Assembly (NCBI RefSeq): GCF_036345255.1
Contig: NZ_CP107783.1
Span: 2,852,001-2,916,000, forward strand
Origin: Streptomyces sp. NBC_00569
GTDB lineage: Bacteria > Actinomycetota > Actinomycetes > Streptomycetales > Streptomycetaceae
Reading direction: 5' to 3'
DNA length: 64,000 nt
In this document: positions 51,725-59,286 of the stretch, in pieces
Position numbering within the stretch: the first letter of the stretch is position 1
Layout: each line of letters opens with the position of its first letter
The notes under the pieces: generated by a model
Databases searched by the model: none
What the model was told of the DNA's origin: nothing
What the model saw: only the letters and a program-made list of their open reading frames with translations
Translations under genes and position numbers: made by a program

Positions 51725-52212
51725 TGGTCCTGGAGGACTCCCTCCAAGGACAGCAGCTGCAGCTTGCGCTCCAGACCCCCCGCGTAGCCGGTGAGGGAGC
51801 CGTCCGCGCCGATCACTCGGTGGCAGGGGCGGACGATGAGGAGGGGGTTGGCCCCGATCGCGCCGCCGATGGCGCGCACCGCGGCGCGCGACGCGCCGAT
51901 GCTCGCGGCCACGGCGCCGTACGTGGTCGTCGCGCCGTACGGCACGGCGTCGAGCGCCGCCCACACCTTCTCGCGGAACTCGGTGCCCTGCGTACTGAAC
52001 TCCAGGTGGAATTCCTTGAGTTCACCGGCGAAGTAGGCGGTGAGCTGCTTCTCGGCGTCGGCGAATCGCTCGGGTGCGCGCCGCCACCCGGGCTGCACCG
52101 TGCGGCCGCCCTTCTGCCCGGGTACGGACAGCGAGGTGAGGGCGCCCGACTCGTCGCCGGTGAGCAGGAGCTCACCCACGGGGCTGTCGAGCACGGTGTA
52201 GTAGACGGTCAT
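51721..52212 (-). CDS. ogt: Methylated-DNA--protein-cysteine methyltransferase
   Basis: O6-alkylguanine-DNA alkyltransferase (163 residues), which removes alkyl groups from O6-guanine onto its own Cys in a single-turnover reaction. The acceptor motif is intact (IVRPCHRVIG, C130). The HTH before it (YGAVAASIGASRAAVRAIGGAIGANP) and the N-terminal ribonuclease-like domain are also seen. Its ATG overlaps the stop of the upstream Ada-AlkA fusion gene (ATGA), making a two-gene alkylation-repair operon. Confidence 0.94.
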   Translation of the reverse strand: MTVYYTVLDSPVGELLLTGDESGALTSLSVPGQKGGRTVQPGWRRAPERFADAEKQLTAYFAGELKEFHLEFSTQGTEFREKVWAALDAVPYGATTTYGAVAASIGASRAAVRAIGGAIGANPLLIVRPCHRVIGADGSLTGYAGGLERKLQLLSLEGVLQDH

Positions 52213-53609
52213 GACTGCTGCTCCAACTGTCGCTGTGTCCAGAGGTGTTGCTGTGCGTACGTGCGCCAGGGGCGCCAGGTGTCCGGTACGGGTTCCTGCC
52301 TCGGCCCTTCGGGCAGCGCCACGTCCGGGTCGGCCAGGGACCGCATGCGGATGAGGGCGGCGGTGCGGGCGTCGACACCGGGCAGGGCGCGCAGTGCGGC
52401 CTCGGCGTCGTCGCGGTCGGCGCCCGGATCGAGGCGCAGGGTGCCGTCGGCGAGGGCCGTGGCGAGCGATCCGACCGGTCCCGGCTCCCCGGCGAGGTCG
52501 TCGGGTGAGGGGAAGACATGGGTGAGGGTGCCGCAGGGCGCGTCGACGGCCTTCGCGTACCGCTCGACGAGCCGCGCCGACTCCGCCCGCCCGGCGAGGA
52601 GCCGCACGGCCAGCTCGTCGGGGTCGGCGGCGCCCGGTGCGCGCAGGCCGGGCCGTGCGGCGACGAGCGGCGCGAGGCGCGGGTCGGCGCCGAGGCGCTC
52701 GTCGATCGCGTACGGGTCGCTGTCCAGGTCGAACAGGCGCCGCAGGCGCCCCACGGCTGTCGTCAGGTCGCGCAGGTCGGTGAGGTGGATACGGGCGTCG
52801 AGCCAGCCGCCGTGGTGCGCGGCGCGGCTCGCGGGCGTCGACCTGGTGCGCTCGTCGACGGAGACGACGCCGGTGCCGTACGGCAGGCGCAGGGTGCGCC
52901 GGTAGATGCGGGCGCCCGGTGTTCCGGTCATCTCCTCGACGCCGTCGAGGGCCTCGCGGGCGAGGGTGTCGAAGAGGGGGCGGGCCTGGTACGGGCCGCG
53001 GTGCGCGAGGCGCAGGGGGATGCCGGCCGCGGTGGCGGTGGCGCGCGTGGCGGGGGCCTCGGCGCGCAGCTCCGTGGGCGTACGGGCGTAGACCGCGCGG
53101 ATCGTGTCGTTGAACTGGCGCACGCTCGCGAAACCCGCGGCGAACGCGATCTCCGTGATCGGCAGACCGGTCGTCTGGAGCAGGACGCGCGCGGTGTGGG
53201 CACGCTGGGCGCGGGCCAGGGCGACGGGGCCGGCGCCCAGTTCGGTGGTGAGCTGGCGCTGTACCTGGCGGGAGCTGTACCCGAGGCGCACGGCGAGCCC
53301 GGCGACGCCCTCGCGGTCGACGACGCCGTCGCCGATCATGCGCATGGCGCGGCCCACCACGTCGGCGCGTACGTTCCAGTCGGCCGAGCCCGGCACGGCG
53401 TCGGGGCGGCAGCGCCGGCAGGCGCGGAAACCGGAGCCCTGCGCCGCCGCGGCGGTGGCGTAGTAGCGGACGTTCTTTCGCTTGGGGGTGACCGCGGGGC
53501 AGCTGGGACGGCAGTAGATGCCGGTCGTCTCGACGGCGAAGAAGAACTCCCCGTCGAAGCGCGCGTCACGGCTGCGCACCGCTTCGTACCGCGTGTCCTC
53601 ATCGATCAT
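52209..53609 (-). CDS. Ada-AlkA fusion: regulatory methyl acceptor plus 3-methyladenine glycosylase
   Basis: A 466-residue DNA-alkylation-response protein. Residues 1-75 form the Ada zinc domain with four Cys (C33, C37, C64, C67; GIYCRPSC and CRRC), where C33 would accept methyl from phosphotriesters. An AraC-type HTH follows (about 85-180: VDREGVAGLAVRLGYSSRQVQRQL and ITEIAFAAGFASVRQFNDTIR). The C-terminal part is AlkA N-domain plus HhH-GPD glycosylase, with ALPGVDARTAALIRMRSLADPDVAL holding the helix-hairpin-helix and catalytic Asp. It likely senses methylation, activates its own operon and excises alkylated bases. The ATG at 53609 has GGAGG upstream. The ogt gene follows with a 4-bp overlap. 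Confidence 0.92.
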   Translation of the reverse strand: MIDEDTRYEAVRSRDARFDGEFFFAVETTGIYCRPSCPAVTPKRKNVRYYATAAAAQGSGFRACRRCRPDAVPGSADWNVRADVVGRAMRMIGDGVVDREGVAGLAVRLGYSSRQVQRQLTTELGAGPVALARAQRAHTARVLLQTTGLPITEIAFAAGFASVRQFNDTIRAVYARTPTELRAEAPATRATATAAGIPLRLAHRGPYQARPLFDTLAREALDGVEEMTGTPGARIYRRTLRLPYGTGVVSVDERTRSTPASRAAHHGGWLDARIHLTDLRDLTTAVGRLRRLFDLDSDPYAIDERLGADPRLAPLVAARPGLRAPGAADPDELAVRLLAGRAESARLVERYAKAVDAPCGTLTHVFPSPDDLAGEPGPVGSLATALADGTLRLDPGADRDDAEAALRALPGVDARTAALIRMRSLADPDVALPEGPRQEPVPDTWRPWRTYAQQHLWTQRQLEQQS

Positions 53610-53733
53610 CACGTCCTCCAGTGTGCGCCCGCGCGCCACCGGGGGCTGGCGGAATTCGGACGTGACGCTGGGGAGGGGGTGCCGCGGCCCCCGCGCCCCG
53701 TACGGGACGGCGGGGGCCGCGCGCGAGGCCGGC

Positions 53734-54858
53734 TCAGCCGAGACGCCCCCGCTTGGCCTCCATCGCGGCGCGGCCCTGGGCGCCGCGCATCTTCCAGACG
53801 CGCCGCATCTCGTCCCGCAGGCGGGCGTCGGTGCGGGCGGCGAGCCGCTGGTTCTCGCGCAGCAGCTTGCGGTAGCTGTCGAGGCGGCGCGGGGGCAGCG
53901 TCCCGTCGTCGAGCGCGGCCAGCACGGCGCATCCCGGCTCGGCGTCGTGGGCGCAGTCGTGGAACCTGCACCCCTGTGCCAGTGCCTCGATCTCCGAGAA
54001 GACCTGCCCGACGCCGGCCTCGGCGTCGAAGAGCCCGACGCCACGCAGCCCGGGGGTGTCGATCAGGACGCCGCCGGTCGGCAGGACCAGCAGGTTGCGG
54101 GTGGTCGTGGTGTGCCGGCCCTTGCCGTCGACGTCGCGCACGGCGTGCACGTCCATGACGTCGGCGCCGAGCAGGGCGTTGGCGAGCGTCGACTTGCCCG
54201 CTCCGGACTGGCCGAGGAGCACCGACGTCCCGTCGAGGAGCGCGCCGAGCACGTCGATGCCGTGGCCCTGCTCGGCGCTGACCGCGAGGACCTGCACGCC
54301 GGGCGCCGCCGTCTCCACGTCGGAGACGAGGTGCGCGGTGATCGCGGCGTCCGGCACGAGGTCGGCCTTGGTGAGGACGACGACGGGCTGGGCGCCGGAC
54401 TCCCACGCCAGGGCGAGGAACCGCTCGATACGGCTGAGGTCGAGCTCGGCGGCGAGCGACACGGCGATCACGGCGTGGTCGACGTTGGCCGCGAGGATCT
54501 GGCCCTCCGACCGCTTCGACGAGGTCGACCGCACGAAGGACGTGCGGCGCGGCAGTAGCGACCTCACGTACCGCGGGTCGCGTTCTTCAGGGTCGACGGC
54601 GACCCAGTCGCCCGTGCACACGACCTTCATCGGGTCGCGGGGGACGACGAATTCGGTGTCGGCGCGCACCACACCCTCGGCGGTGACGACGTCACACAGA
54701 CCGCGATCGACACGTACGACACGGCCCGGCAGCAGGCCCTGCCCGGCGAACCGGGCGAACTCGGCCTCCCAGCCGCCGTCCCAGCCGTACACAGCCAGGG
54801 CCGATTTCGAGGGAGAAGAGCTCGGGAGAGAAGAGGAAGACAAGGGGTGACCCTTCAC
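53734..54858 (-). CDS. rsgA: Ribosome small-subunit-dependent GTPase A
   Basis: Circularly permuted GTPase (374 residues) that acts in late 30S subunit assembly. An OB-fold N-terminal domain is followed by the G domain in the order G4 (LTKADLV), G1 (GQSGAGKSTL) and G3 (DTPGLRG), the hallmark of this family. The C-terminal zinc finger is C-x4-C-x-H-x5-C (CRFHDCAHDAEPGC). The GTG start at 54858 begins a Ser-rich stretch and has no clear Shine-Dalgarno, so translation may depend on the small upstream ORF that ends 50 bp before it. A hairpin lies between the two. Confidence 0.88.
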   Translation of the reverse strand: MKGHPLSSSSLPSSSPSKSALAVYGWDGGWEAEFARFAGQGLLPGRVVRVDRGLCDVVTAEGVVRADTEFVVPRDPMKVVCTGDWVAVDPEERDPRYVRSLLPRRTSFVRSTSSKRSEGQILAANVDHAVIAVSLAAELDLSRIERFLALAWESGAQPVVVLTKADLVPDAAITAHLVSDVETAAPGVQVLAVSAEQGHGIDVLGALLDGTSVLLGQSGAGKSTLANALLGADVMDVHAVRDVDGKGRHTTTTRNLLVLPTGGVLIDTPGLRGVGLFDAEAGVGQVFSEIEALAQGCRFHDCAHDAEPGCAVLAALDDGTLPPRRLDSYRKLLRENQRLAARTDARLRDEMRRVWKMRGAQGRAAMEAKRGRLG

Positions 54859-54877
54859 AGAGGCGGCCCCAGCTGGT

Positions 54878-54893
54878 CGCGCCCAGCGGCGCG
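54878..54893 (-). promoter_or_regulatory. Hairpin between upstream ORF and rsgA
   Basis: CGCGCC-CAGC-GGCGCG (plus-strand reading) gives a perfect 6-bp GC stem with a 4-base loop, 15 bp after the small ORF stop and 19 bp before the rsgA start codon. It could act as an attenuator or mask the rsgA ribosome-binding region. Confidence 0.45.
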
Positions 54894-54908
54894 AACAAAG
54901 AAGGTAGG

Positions 54909-54980
54909 TCAGCCGGTGACCACAGAGGTGGACTCGATGAACTTCTGGATGCGGGCAACGCCCGTCACAACGACAGTCAT
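54909..54980 (-). CDS. Small upstream ORF (23 residues) in the rsgA leader
   Basis: Starts MTVVVTGVARIQ and ends STSVVTG before TGA. It has one of the best ribosome-binding sites in the window (AGGAGGT, eight bases before the ATG), far better than that of rsgA. Its codons fit the local high-GC pattern. It resembles no leader peptide I know: there is no run of regulatory codons and no Cys cluster. It may be a translated leader controlling rsgA, or a small protein in its own right. Confidence 0.6.
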   Translation of the reverse strand: MTVVVTGVARIQKFIESTSVVTG

Positions 54981-55267
54981 CGGTCAACACCTCCTGGAAC
55001 ACGCCTCTGCGTACGGTGGCCATGGACCACCGCTGGAACGGTTCGGAGACTAGCTCAGGCAAGAGCCGCGGCACCAGGCATTTATCGGCCTCGCGCCCGA
55101 CCCCCGGACACCAGCCCACAGCCCTGAGTCGGATACCAGGCGAGTGAGACTACGGAGGGCGGATGACACCTCGTCACATCCATCGCGTCGCACAGCCGCC
55201 TCGCTGACCCGGCGCGGTACACCTAGCGCTGCAGTCACCCTGTTCCCCCTCCGAAGAGGAGACCCTC

Positions 55268-56542
55268 GTGCGACTTCGTCCGATCCGGCGCGGGCGCGGC
55301 CGTGCCGCCACCGCGGCGGCACTGCTCGTCGCACTGGGGGCACTGTCCGCAGCGCCCGTCGGGGCAGCTCCGGCGGAAGCGCAGGACGGCGAACAAGTGG
55401 TGACGTACCACGGCTACCAGGTGCGGGTCCCGGCCACGTGGCAGGTCGTCGACCTCGAACGGCGCCCCGACACCTGCGTACGTTTCGACCGGCCCACCGT
55501 CTATCTCGGCCGTCCCGGCAACGGGTCGACGTGCCCGGCGAGGCTGGTCGGACGCACGGAGGGTTTGGTCGTCGAACCGCTTGCAGGTCTCGACCCCCAC
55601 CGTGTGACGCCCTCCACGGCACGCGCCGCCGGTCATTCGGCCGTCGCTCCGGGCGCGGTCTCCACCAATGACGAGATCCAGGTCGCCGTCGAGAGCGCGG
55701 GCGTACTCGTCACCGCGTCGCACACCGATGCCAACGAGACCGCGGTACGCAAGGTCCTGGGGTCGGCGACCCTGACGGCGGGCGGCAGTCCCGCGCCGCT
55801 GCCGACGGGCCGTGCGGCGCGGACCGCGGCCGCCGCGGGGGCACAGCCCGGCGAGTTCACCGGCCATGGCTTCGACGCCTGCACCGCGCCCTCCCAGAAG
55901 ACGATGGACGCCTGGCGGGCCGACTCCCCGTACGGCGCCGTCGGCGTCTACATCAGCGGCCAGACACGAGCCTGCGCGCAGCCGAACCTCACCGCCTCCT
56001 GGGTGAGCAAGCAGACCGCGAAGGGGTGGCGGCTCATCCCGATCGAGGTCGGCAGGCAAGCCCCCTGCACCACCTTCTCCAACAGGATGTCTGCCGATCC
56101 GGCCACCGCACGCTCTCAGGGCGCCGCTGCCGCCGTCGGCTCGGTGTCCGCCGCCCGGGCGCTCGGCATCCCGGCCGGGAGCGCCCTCTACAACGACATC
56201 GAGGGCTACGCCTCCACCGCCTCCTGCAAGGCGGCCGTCCTCTCCTACCTGTCCGGCTGGACCGAGGCGCTGCACGCCGGCGGCTATCTCTCCGGCTTCT
56301 ACTCCGGCGCCTCTTCCGGTGTCCGCGACGCGGCGGCCGAGCACGACAACCCGGCGTACACGCGCGTCGACCACATCTGGTTCGCCTCGTGGAACGGTGC
56401 CGCCACCACCGACGCCGGCAGCTACGTCCCGGCTTCCGCCTGGCCGGGCAGTCAGCGCATCCACCAGTACGCCGGTGAGGTCCAGGAGACCTGGGGCGGC
56501 GCCAAGGTGAACATCGACCGCGACTATCTCGACGTCGGATAG
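55268..56542 (+). CDS. Secreted DUF1906 (glycoside-hydrolase-like) protein
   Basis: A 424-residue exported protein with a Sec signal peptide (about 1-34, AAPVGAAPA cleavage region) after a basic start. An N-terminal domain (~40-185) of unknown fold follows. The DUF1906 domain begins near residue 200 (GHGFDACTAPSQKTMDAWRADSPYGAVGVYISGQ) and ends NIDRDYLDVG. DUF1906 (Rv2525c-like) is a TIM-barrel domain related to GH25-type lysozymes; its conserved acidic residues (FDAC, YNDIEGY) are present. A role at the cell envelope is likely. The GTG start has GAGGAGA upstream. The gene stands alone. Confidence 0.86.
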   Translation: MRLRPIRRGRGRAATAAALLVALGALSAAPVGAAPAEAQDGEQVVTYHGYQVRVPATWQVVDLERRPDTCVRFDRPTVYLGRPGNGSTCPARLVGRTEGLVVEPLAGLDPHRVTPSTARAAGHSAVAPGAVSTNDEIQVAVESAGVLVTASHTDANETAVRKVLGSATLTAGGSPAPLPTGRAARTAAAAGAQPGEFTGHGFDACTAPSQKTMDAWRADSPYGAVGVYISGQTRACAQPNLTASWVSKQTAKGWRLIPIEVGRQAPCTTFSNRMSADPATARSQGAAAAVGSVSAARALGIPAGSALYNDIEGYASTASCKAAVLSYLSGWTEALHAGGYLSGFYSGASSGVRDAAAEHDNPAYTRVDHIWFASWNGAATTDAGSYVPASAWPGSQRIHQYAGEVQETWGGAKVNIDRDYLDVG

Positions 56543-56587
56543 GCCAGGGGCGACAGGGGCTCGGTCACGCAGGCTTCCCCAGCGCGC

Positions 56588-56601
56588 TTACTCCCGAGTA
56601 A
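56588..56601. promoter_or_regulatory. Inverted repeat TTACTC-N2-GAGTAA upstream of doxX-peroxiredoxin
   Basis: A perfect 14-bp inverted repeat directly abutting TAATAT (56599-56604), a plausible -10 element, 31 bp before the DoxX GTG. The shape is that of TetR-family operators. No regulator gene is adjacent. Confidence 0.45.
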
Positions 56602-56631
56602 TATCGCGCGCCAGTCATCCGAGGAGGTTCC

Positions 56632-57054
56632 GTGCCCCGCCCCGCTTCAGGTTCCAGGCCCCGTTCCAGGTCCCGTTCCTCGTCCACGCGCAAGTCCCTC
56701 GCGCTCGCCGGGCTGCTCGCCGGTGCCGGGGTGGCGCACTTCGCCGCCCCGAAGTCCTTCGACGCCACGGTGCCCCGCGCGCTGCCGGGCTCCGCGCGCG
56801 CGTGGACGTACGCGAGCGGCGCCGTCGAGCTCGCGCTCGCGGCCGGTGTCGCGCTGCCGTGGACGCGCCGCAGGGCCGCTCAGGCCACGGCCGCGTTCTT
56901 CGTGGGCGTCTTCCCCGCCAATGTGCAGATGGCGGTCGACTGGCGCGGCAAACCCGCGCCGCTGCGGACCGCGGCCCTCGCGCGGCTTCCCCTTCAGGTG
57001 CCGCTCGTCCTGTGGGCGCGCGGCGTGGCCAAGGCCCAGGAGGCCGGATCATGA
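56632..57054 (+). CDS. DoxX-family membrane protein
   Basis: A 140-residue four-helix membrane protein of the DoxX/DoxD-like group. An Arg/Ser/Pro-rich N terminus (three near-repeats of a CGTTCCAGG-type sequence at 56650-56680) precedes helices with LALAGLLAGAGVAHFAAPKSFD, AVELALAAGVALPW and AAFFVGVFPANVQMAV. The GTG has GAGGAGG upstream. The stop overlaps the start of the peroxiredoxin gene (ATGA), so the two are coupled. DoxX-type proteins are often linked with redox and thiol stress, which fits that partner. Confidence 0.82.
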   Translation: MPRPASGSRPRSRSRSSSTRKSLALAGLLAGAGVAHFAAPKSFDATVPRALPGSARAWTYASGAVELALAAGVALPWTRRRAAQATAAFFVGVFPANVQMAVDWRGKPAPLRTAALARLPLQVPLVLWARGVAKAQEAGS

Positions 57055-57518
57055 GCAAGCGCGTCGAAGCGGGTGACACCGTCGAGGACTTCACCCTGCC
57101 GGACGAGAGCGGAACCCCGACGCGGCTGTCGGAGCTGCTGAGCGAGGGGCCCGTCGTCCTCTTCTTCTACCCGGCGGCCATGACGCCCGGGTGCACGGCG
57201 GAGGCCTGTCACTTCCGGGATCTCGCCGCCGAGTTCGCGGCCGTCGGCGCGCGGCCCGTGGGCGTCAGCGTCGATCCGGTGGAACGCCAGGCGGAGTTCG
57301 CCGGGAAGCACACGCTCGGCTTTCCGCTGCTCTCGGACGCGCAGGGCGAGGTGCGCGAGCGGTTCGGGGTCGCTCGCGGTTTCTCGATCGCGCCGACGAA
57401 GCGGGCCACATTCGTCATCGGACAGGACCGCGTCGTCCTCGAAGTGGTCCGCAGCGAGTTCCGGATGAGCGCCCACGCCGACCGTGCGCTCGCGGCGCTG
57501 CGGGAACGGGCGGCCTGA
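57051..57518 (+). CDS. Peroxiredoxin (BCP/PrxQ type)
   Basis: A 155-residue thiol peroxidase of the AhpC/TSA superfamily, which reduces hydrogen peroxide and organic hydroperoxides. The active-site segment is YPAAMTPGCTAEACHFRD, with peroxidatic Cys near 50 and a second Cys five residues later, as in PrxQ/BCP enzymes. GVSVDPVERQAEFAGKHTLGFPLLSD and RATFVIGQD are conserved family segments. It is the second gene of a coupled pair with the DoxX-like membrane protein. Confidence 0.9.
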   Translation: MSKRVEAGDTVEDFTLPDESGTPTRLSELLSEGPVVLFFYPAAMTPGCTAEACHFRDLAAEFAAVGARPVGVSVDPVERQAEFAGKHTLGFPLLSDAQGEVRERFGVARGFSIAPTKRATFVIGQDRVVLEVVRSEFRMSAHADRALAALRERAA

Positions 57519-57906
57519 CCACAGCCGGACAGGGCGGGCGTCGGCCGGCACCGCGCCTCGGCGAGAACCGGGGCCGGCCGCCGGTCAGCCCCGGGCCCGG
57601 CCCCATTGCTCGCTGCGCTCCAGATGGCGGAGGGGGTGAACGGGCCCGCTCGGCCGCGAACGGGAGGTGTTCGGCACCGCGCACGCCCTGCCCGCTCACC
57701 GCTGGTACGGCGGTTCATCCGCTCCACCGCCGTGGCCGCCCAGGGCGACACGGCCGGGGTGCGGCGGCTCCTCGAGAAGGAGGTGGAGTTCGCCAGGGCC
57801 TTGAACTCGCCCTGCTCCTGGGCCGGAAGGGCGATGCCGCCGACCACTTCGCGCGGGCGCCGGCCATCGCCGACCAGTGGCACAGCCCGTGGGGGCGGAG
57901 CCGCGG
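57519..57906. other. Intergenic region, possible decayed coding remnant
   Basis: This 388-bp gap lies between the convergent peroxiredoxin and radical SAM genes. On the plus strand, one frame reads AVAAQGDTAGVRRLLEKEVEFARALN and the next frame continues LALLLGRKGDAADHFARAPAIADQW; both look protein-like and TPR-like across a frame change at about 57805. This suggests a frameshifted fragment, but no start or ribosome-binding site is clear. The first part holds GC-rich inverted repeats (GGCCGGC, CCCGGGCC) near 57575-57600. Confidence 0.4.
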
Positions 57907-59226
57907 CTAGCCGGCCGGGGCGGTCTTCGGCGCGAGGCTGTCCATGAACGAGCTGACGGAGAACACGGCGCGGCCAGCGCCCGCGGGACCGTAGCCGGGA
58001 GGCGAGGAGAGGCCGTACTCCTCCATCGTGGAGCGGTAGGCCTCCAGGAGCCGGATGTGGTACTCCAGCGGCGCGCCCTGCGGATTGGCCTTGCCGAGCG
58101 GGGTGGTCGGCTCGGGGCACCACGTGGTGAAGCGGGGCGTGATGCCGTGCGACATGAAGAAGCGCAGGCCCTCGGTGGTGGAGGCGATGGCCTCGTCGAC
58201 GGTGGTGAAGCCGGAGGGCTCGGCCATCTCGACGCCGGCCACGAAGTTCGGGATCACGTTGCGCGCGCCGAAGACGTCCGCCGAGTCGAGGATGCGCTTG
58301 TGCCACTCGTCGCGGCCGACGTAGCGCTCCTTGCCGGGGCAGTACAGCTCGAACAGGCGGCGGTCCCACACCTCGTAGTTGGGGTGGTAGATCTGCACGC
58401 CGTAGTCCTTGAAGCGCTGCACGTCGTCCTTGGGCAGCGCCTGGGCGACGACCTTGCCGATCCAGCGGCCGGGGAAGTGCTCCTCGATGGCCTTGGCGTA
58501 CAGGCCGTAGAAGTCGGCCTCGTCGCGGCCCTGGAGCTTGGAGGTGATCGCGCCGCCGGTGAGCGTGTAGGCGGTGGACGCCTTCGTGGTGTCGTACTTG
58601 TCGATGATCTCGAGGGCTTCGAGGACCTCGTCGACGTCCTTGACGCCGGTGTACGGCCGGCCGGCCGCCTTGTGCTGGCGCCAGTTGTGGTTGATGTCGC
58701 AGTACTGGCACTCCTCCTTGGCGCCGAAGTACTGGCAGACGCGGAAGACGGTCAGATAGATCAGGTAGCCCCACTGGATGGTGGGCGCCACCTCCATGAC
58801 GGACTTTCCGTTGGAGAGCTTGTGCCGGTAGTACTCCGGCATCGGCGGGACGCCGACGTCCGAGATCCGCTTCCCGTCGAGGTAGAGACCGAGCATCCCG
58901 TCCTCGTCGGCCGCGACGCGGTAGGGCGACGACGGGTTCACGCGGACCGAGACGACCGTGCGCCGCAGGTCGTACGGGCCGCCGGTGAGGATGATCTCCT
59001 CCGGCGGGCGGCGCAGCGCGGCCTCGCCGAGCTCGGGGAGCGTGCCGTGGTCGAAGGAGAAGATGAAGTACGACTTCGGCTTGACGTCACCGGACTCGTT
59101 GTCGCTGAGCGCGGACTTGTCGAACGCCACGCCGCCGCGCAGCAGGTCCTCCTTGAACACCGCTTCCCGCGGTACGTGCGGGAAGCGCTCCATCAGGTCC
59201 TCGACCAGTGCCGTGCGGCTCTGCAT
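57907..59226 (-). CDS. Radical SAM-type protein with C-x8-C-x2-C motif
   Basis: A 439-residue protein that looks like a BioB-like radical SAM TIM barrel. The three candidate cluster ligands are C164, C173 and C176 (VCQYFGAKEECQYCD), i.e. C-x8-C-x2-C rather than the usual C-x3-C-x2-C. Later segments fit the fold: TLTGGAITSK (a GGE-like SAM-binding strand) and RYVGRDEWHKRILDSADVFGARNVIPNFVAGVEM. Residues 1-140 form a strand-rich extra domain. No product can be named and no substrate or maturation partner is adjacent, apart from the FMN-binding protein gene 60 bp upstream. The ATG at 59226 has GAGGAG upstream. Confidence 0.78.
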   Translation of the reverse strand: MQSRTALVEDLMERFPHVPREAVFKEDLLRGGVAFDKSALSDNESGDVKPKSYFIFSFDHGTLPELGEAALRRPPEEIILTGGPYDLRRTVVSVRVNPSSPYRVAADEDGMLGLYLDGKRISDVGVPPMPEYYRHKLSNGKSVMEVAPTIQWGYLIYLTVFRVCQYFGAKEECQYCDINHNWRQHKAAGRPYTGVKDVDEVLEALEIIDKYDTTKASTAYTLTGGAITSKLQGRDEADFYGLYAKAIEEHFPGRWIGKVVAQALPKDDVQRFKDYGVQIYHPNYEVWDRRLFELYCPGKERYVGRDEWHKRILDSADVFGARNVIPNFVAGVEMAEPSGFTTVDEAIASTTEGLRFFMSHGITPRFTTWCPEPTTPLGKANPQGAPLEYHIRLLEAYRSTMEEYGLSSPPGYGPAGAGRAVFSVSSFMDSLAPKTAPAG

Positions 59227-59286
59227 CCCGTACTCCTCGCTCCCAGAACAGTGCTCGAGAACTCACGGTATGCCCCCGCTTGCCGG

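Noticed and set aside
54692..55119. N-terminal extension of RsgA up to 55119
   Set aside because: It would be Arg/Cys-rich without similarity to the family's OB domain, and it overlaps the better-supported small ORF; the GTG at 54858 gives a normal-length protein.
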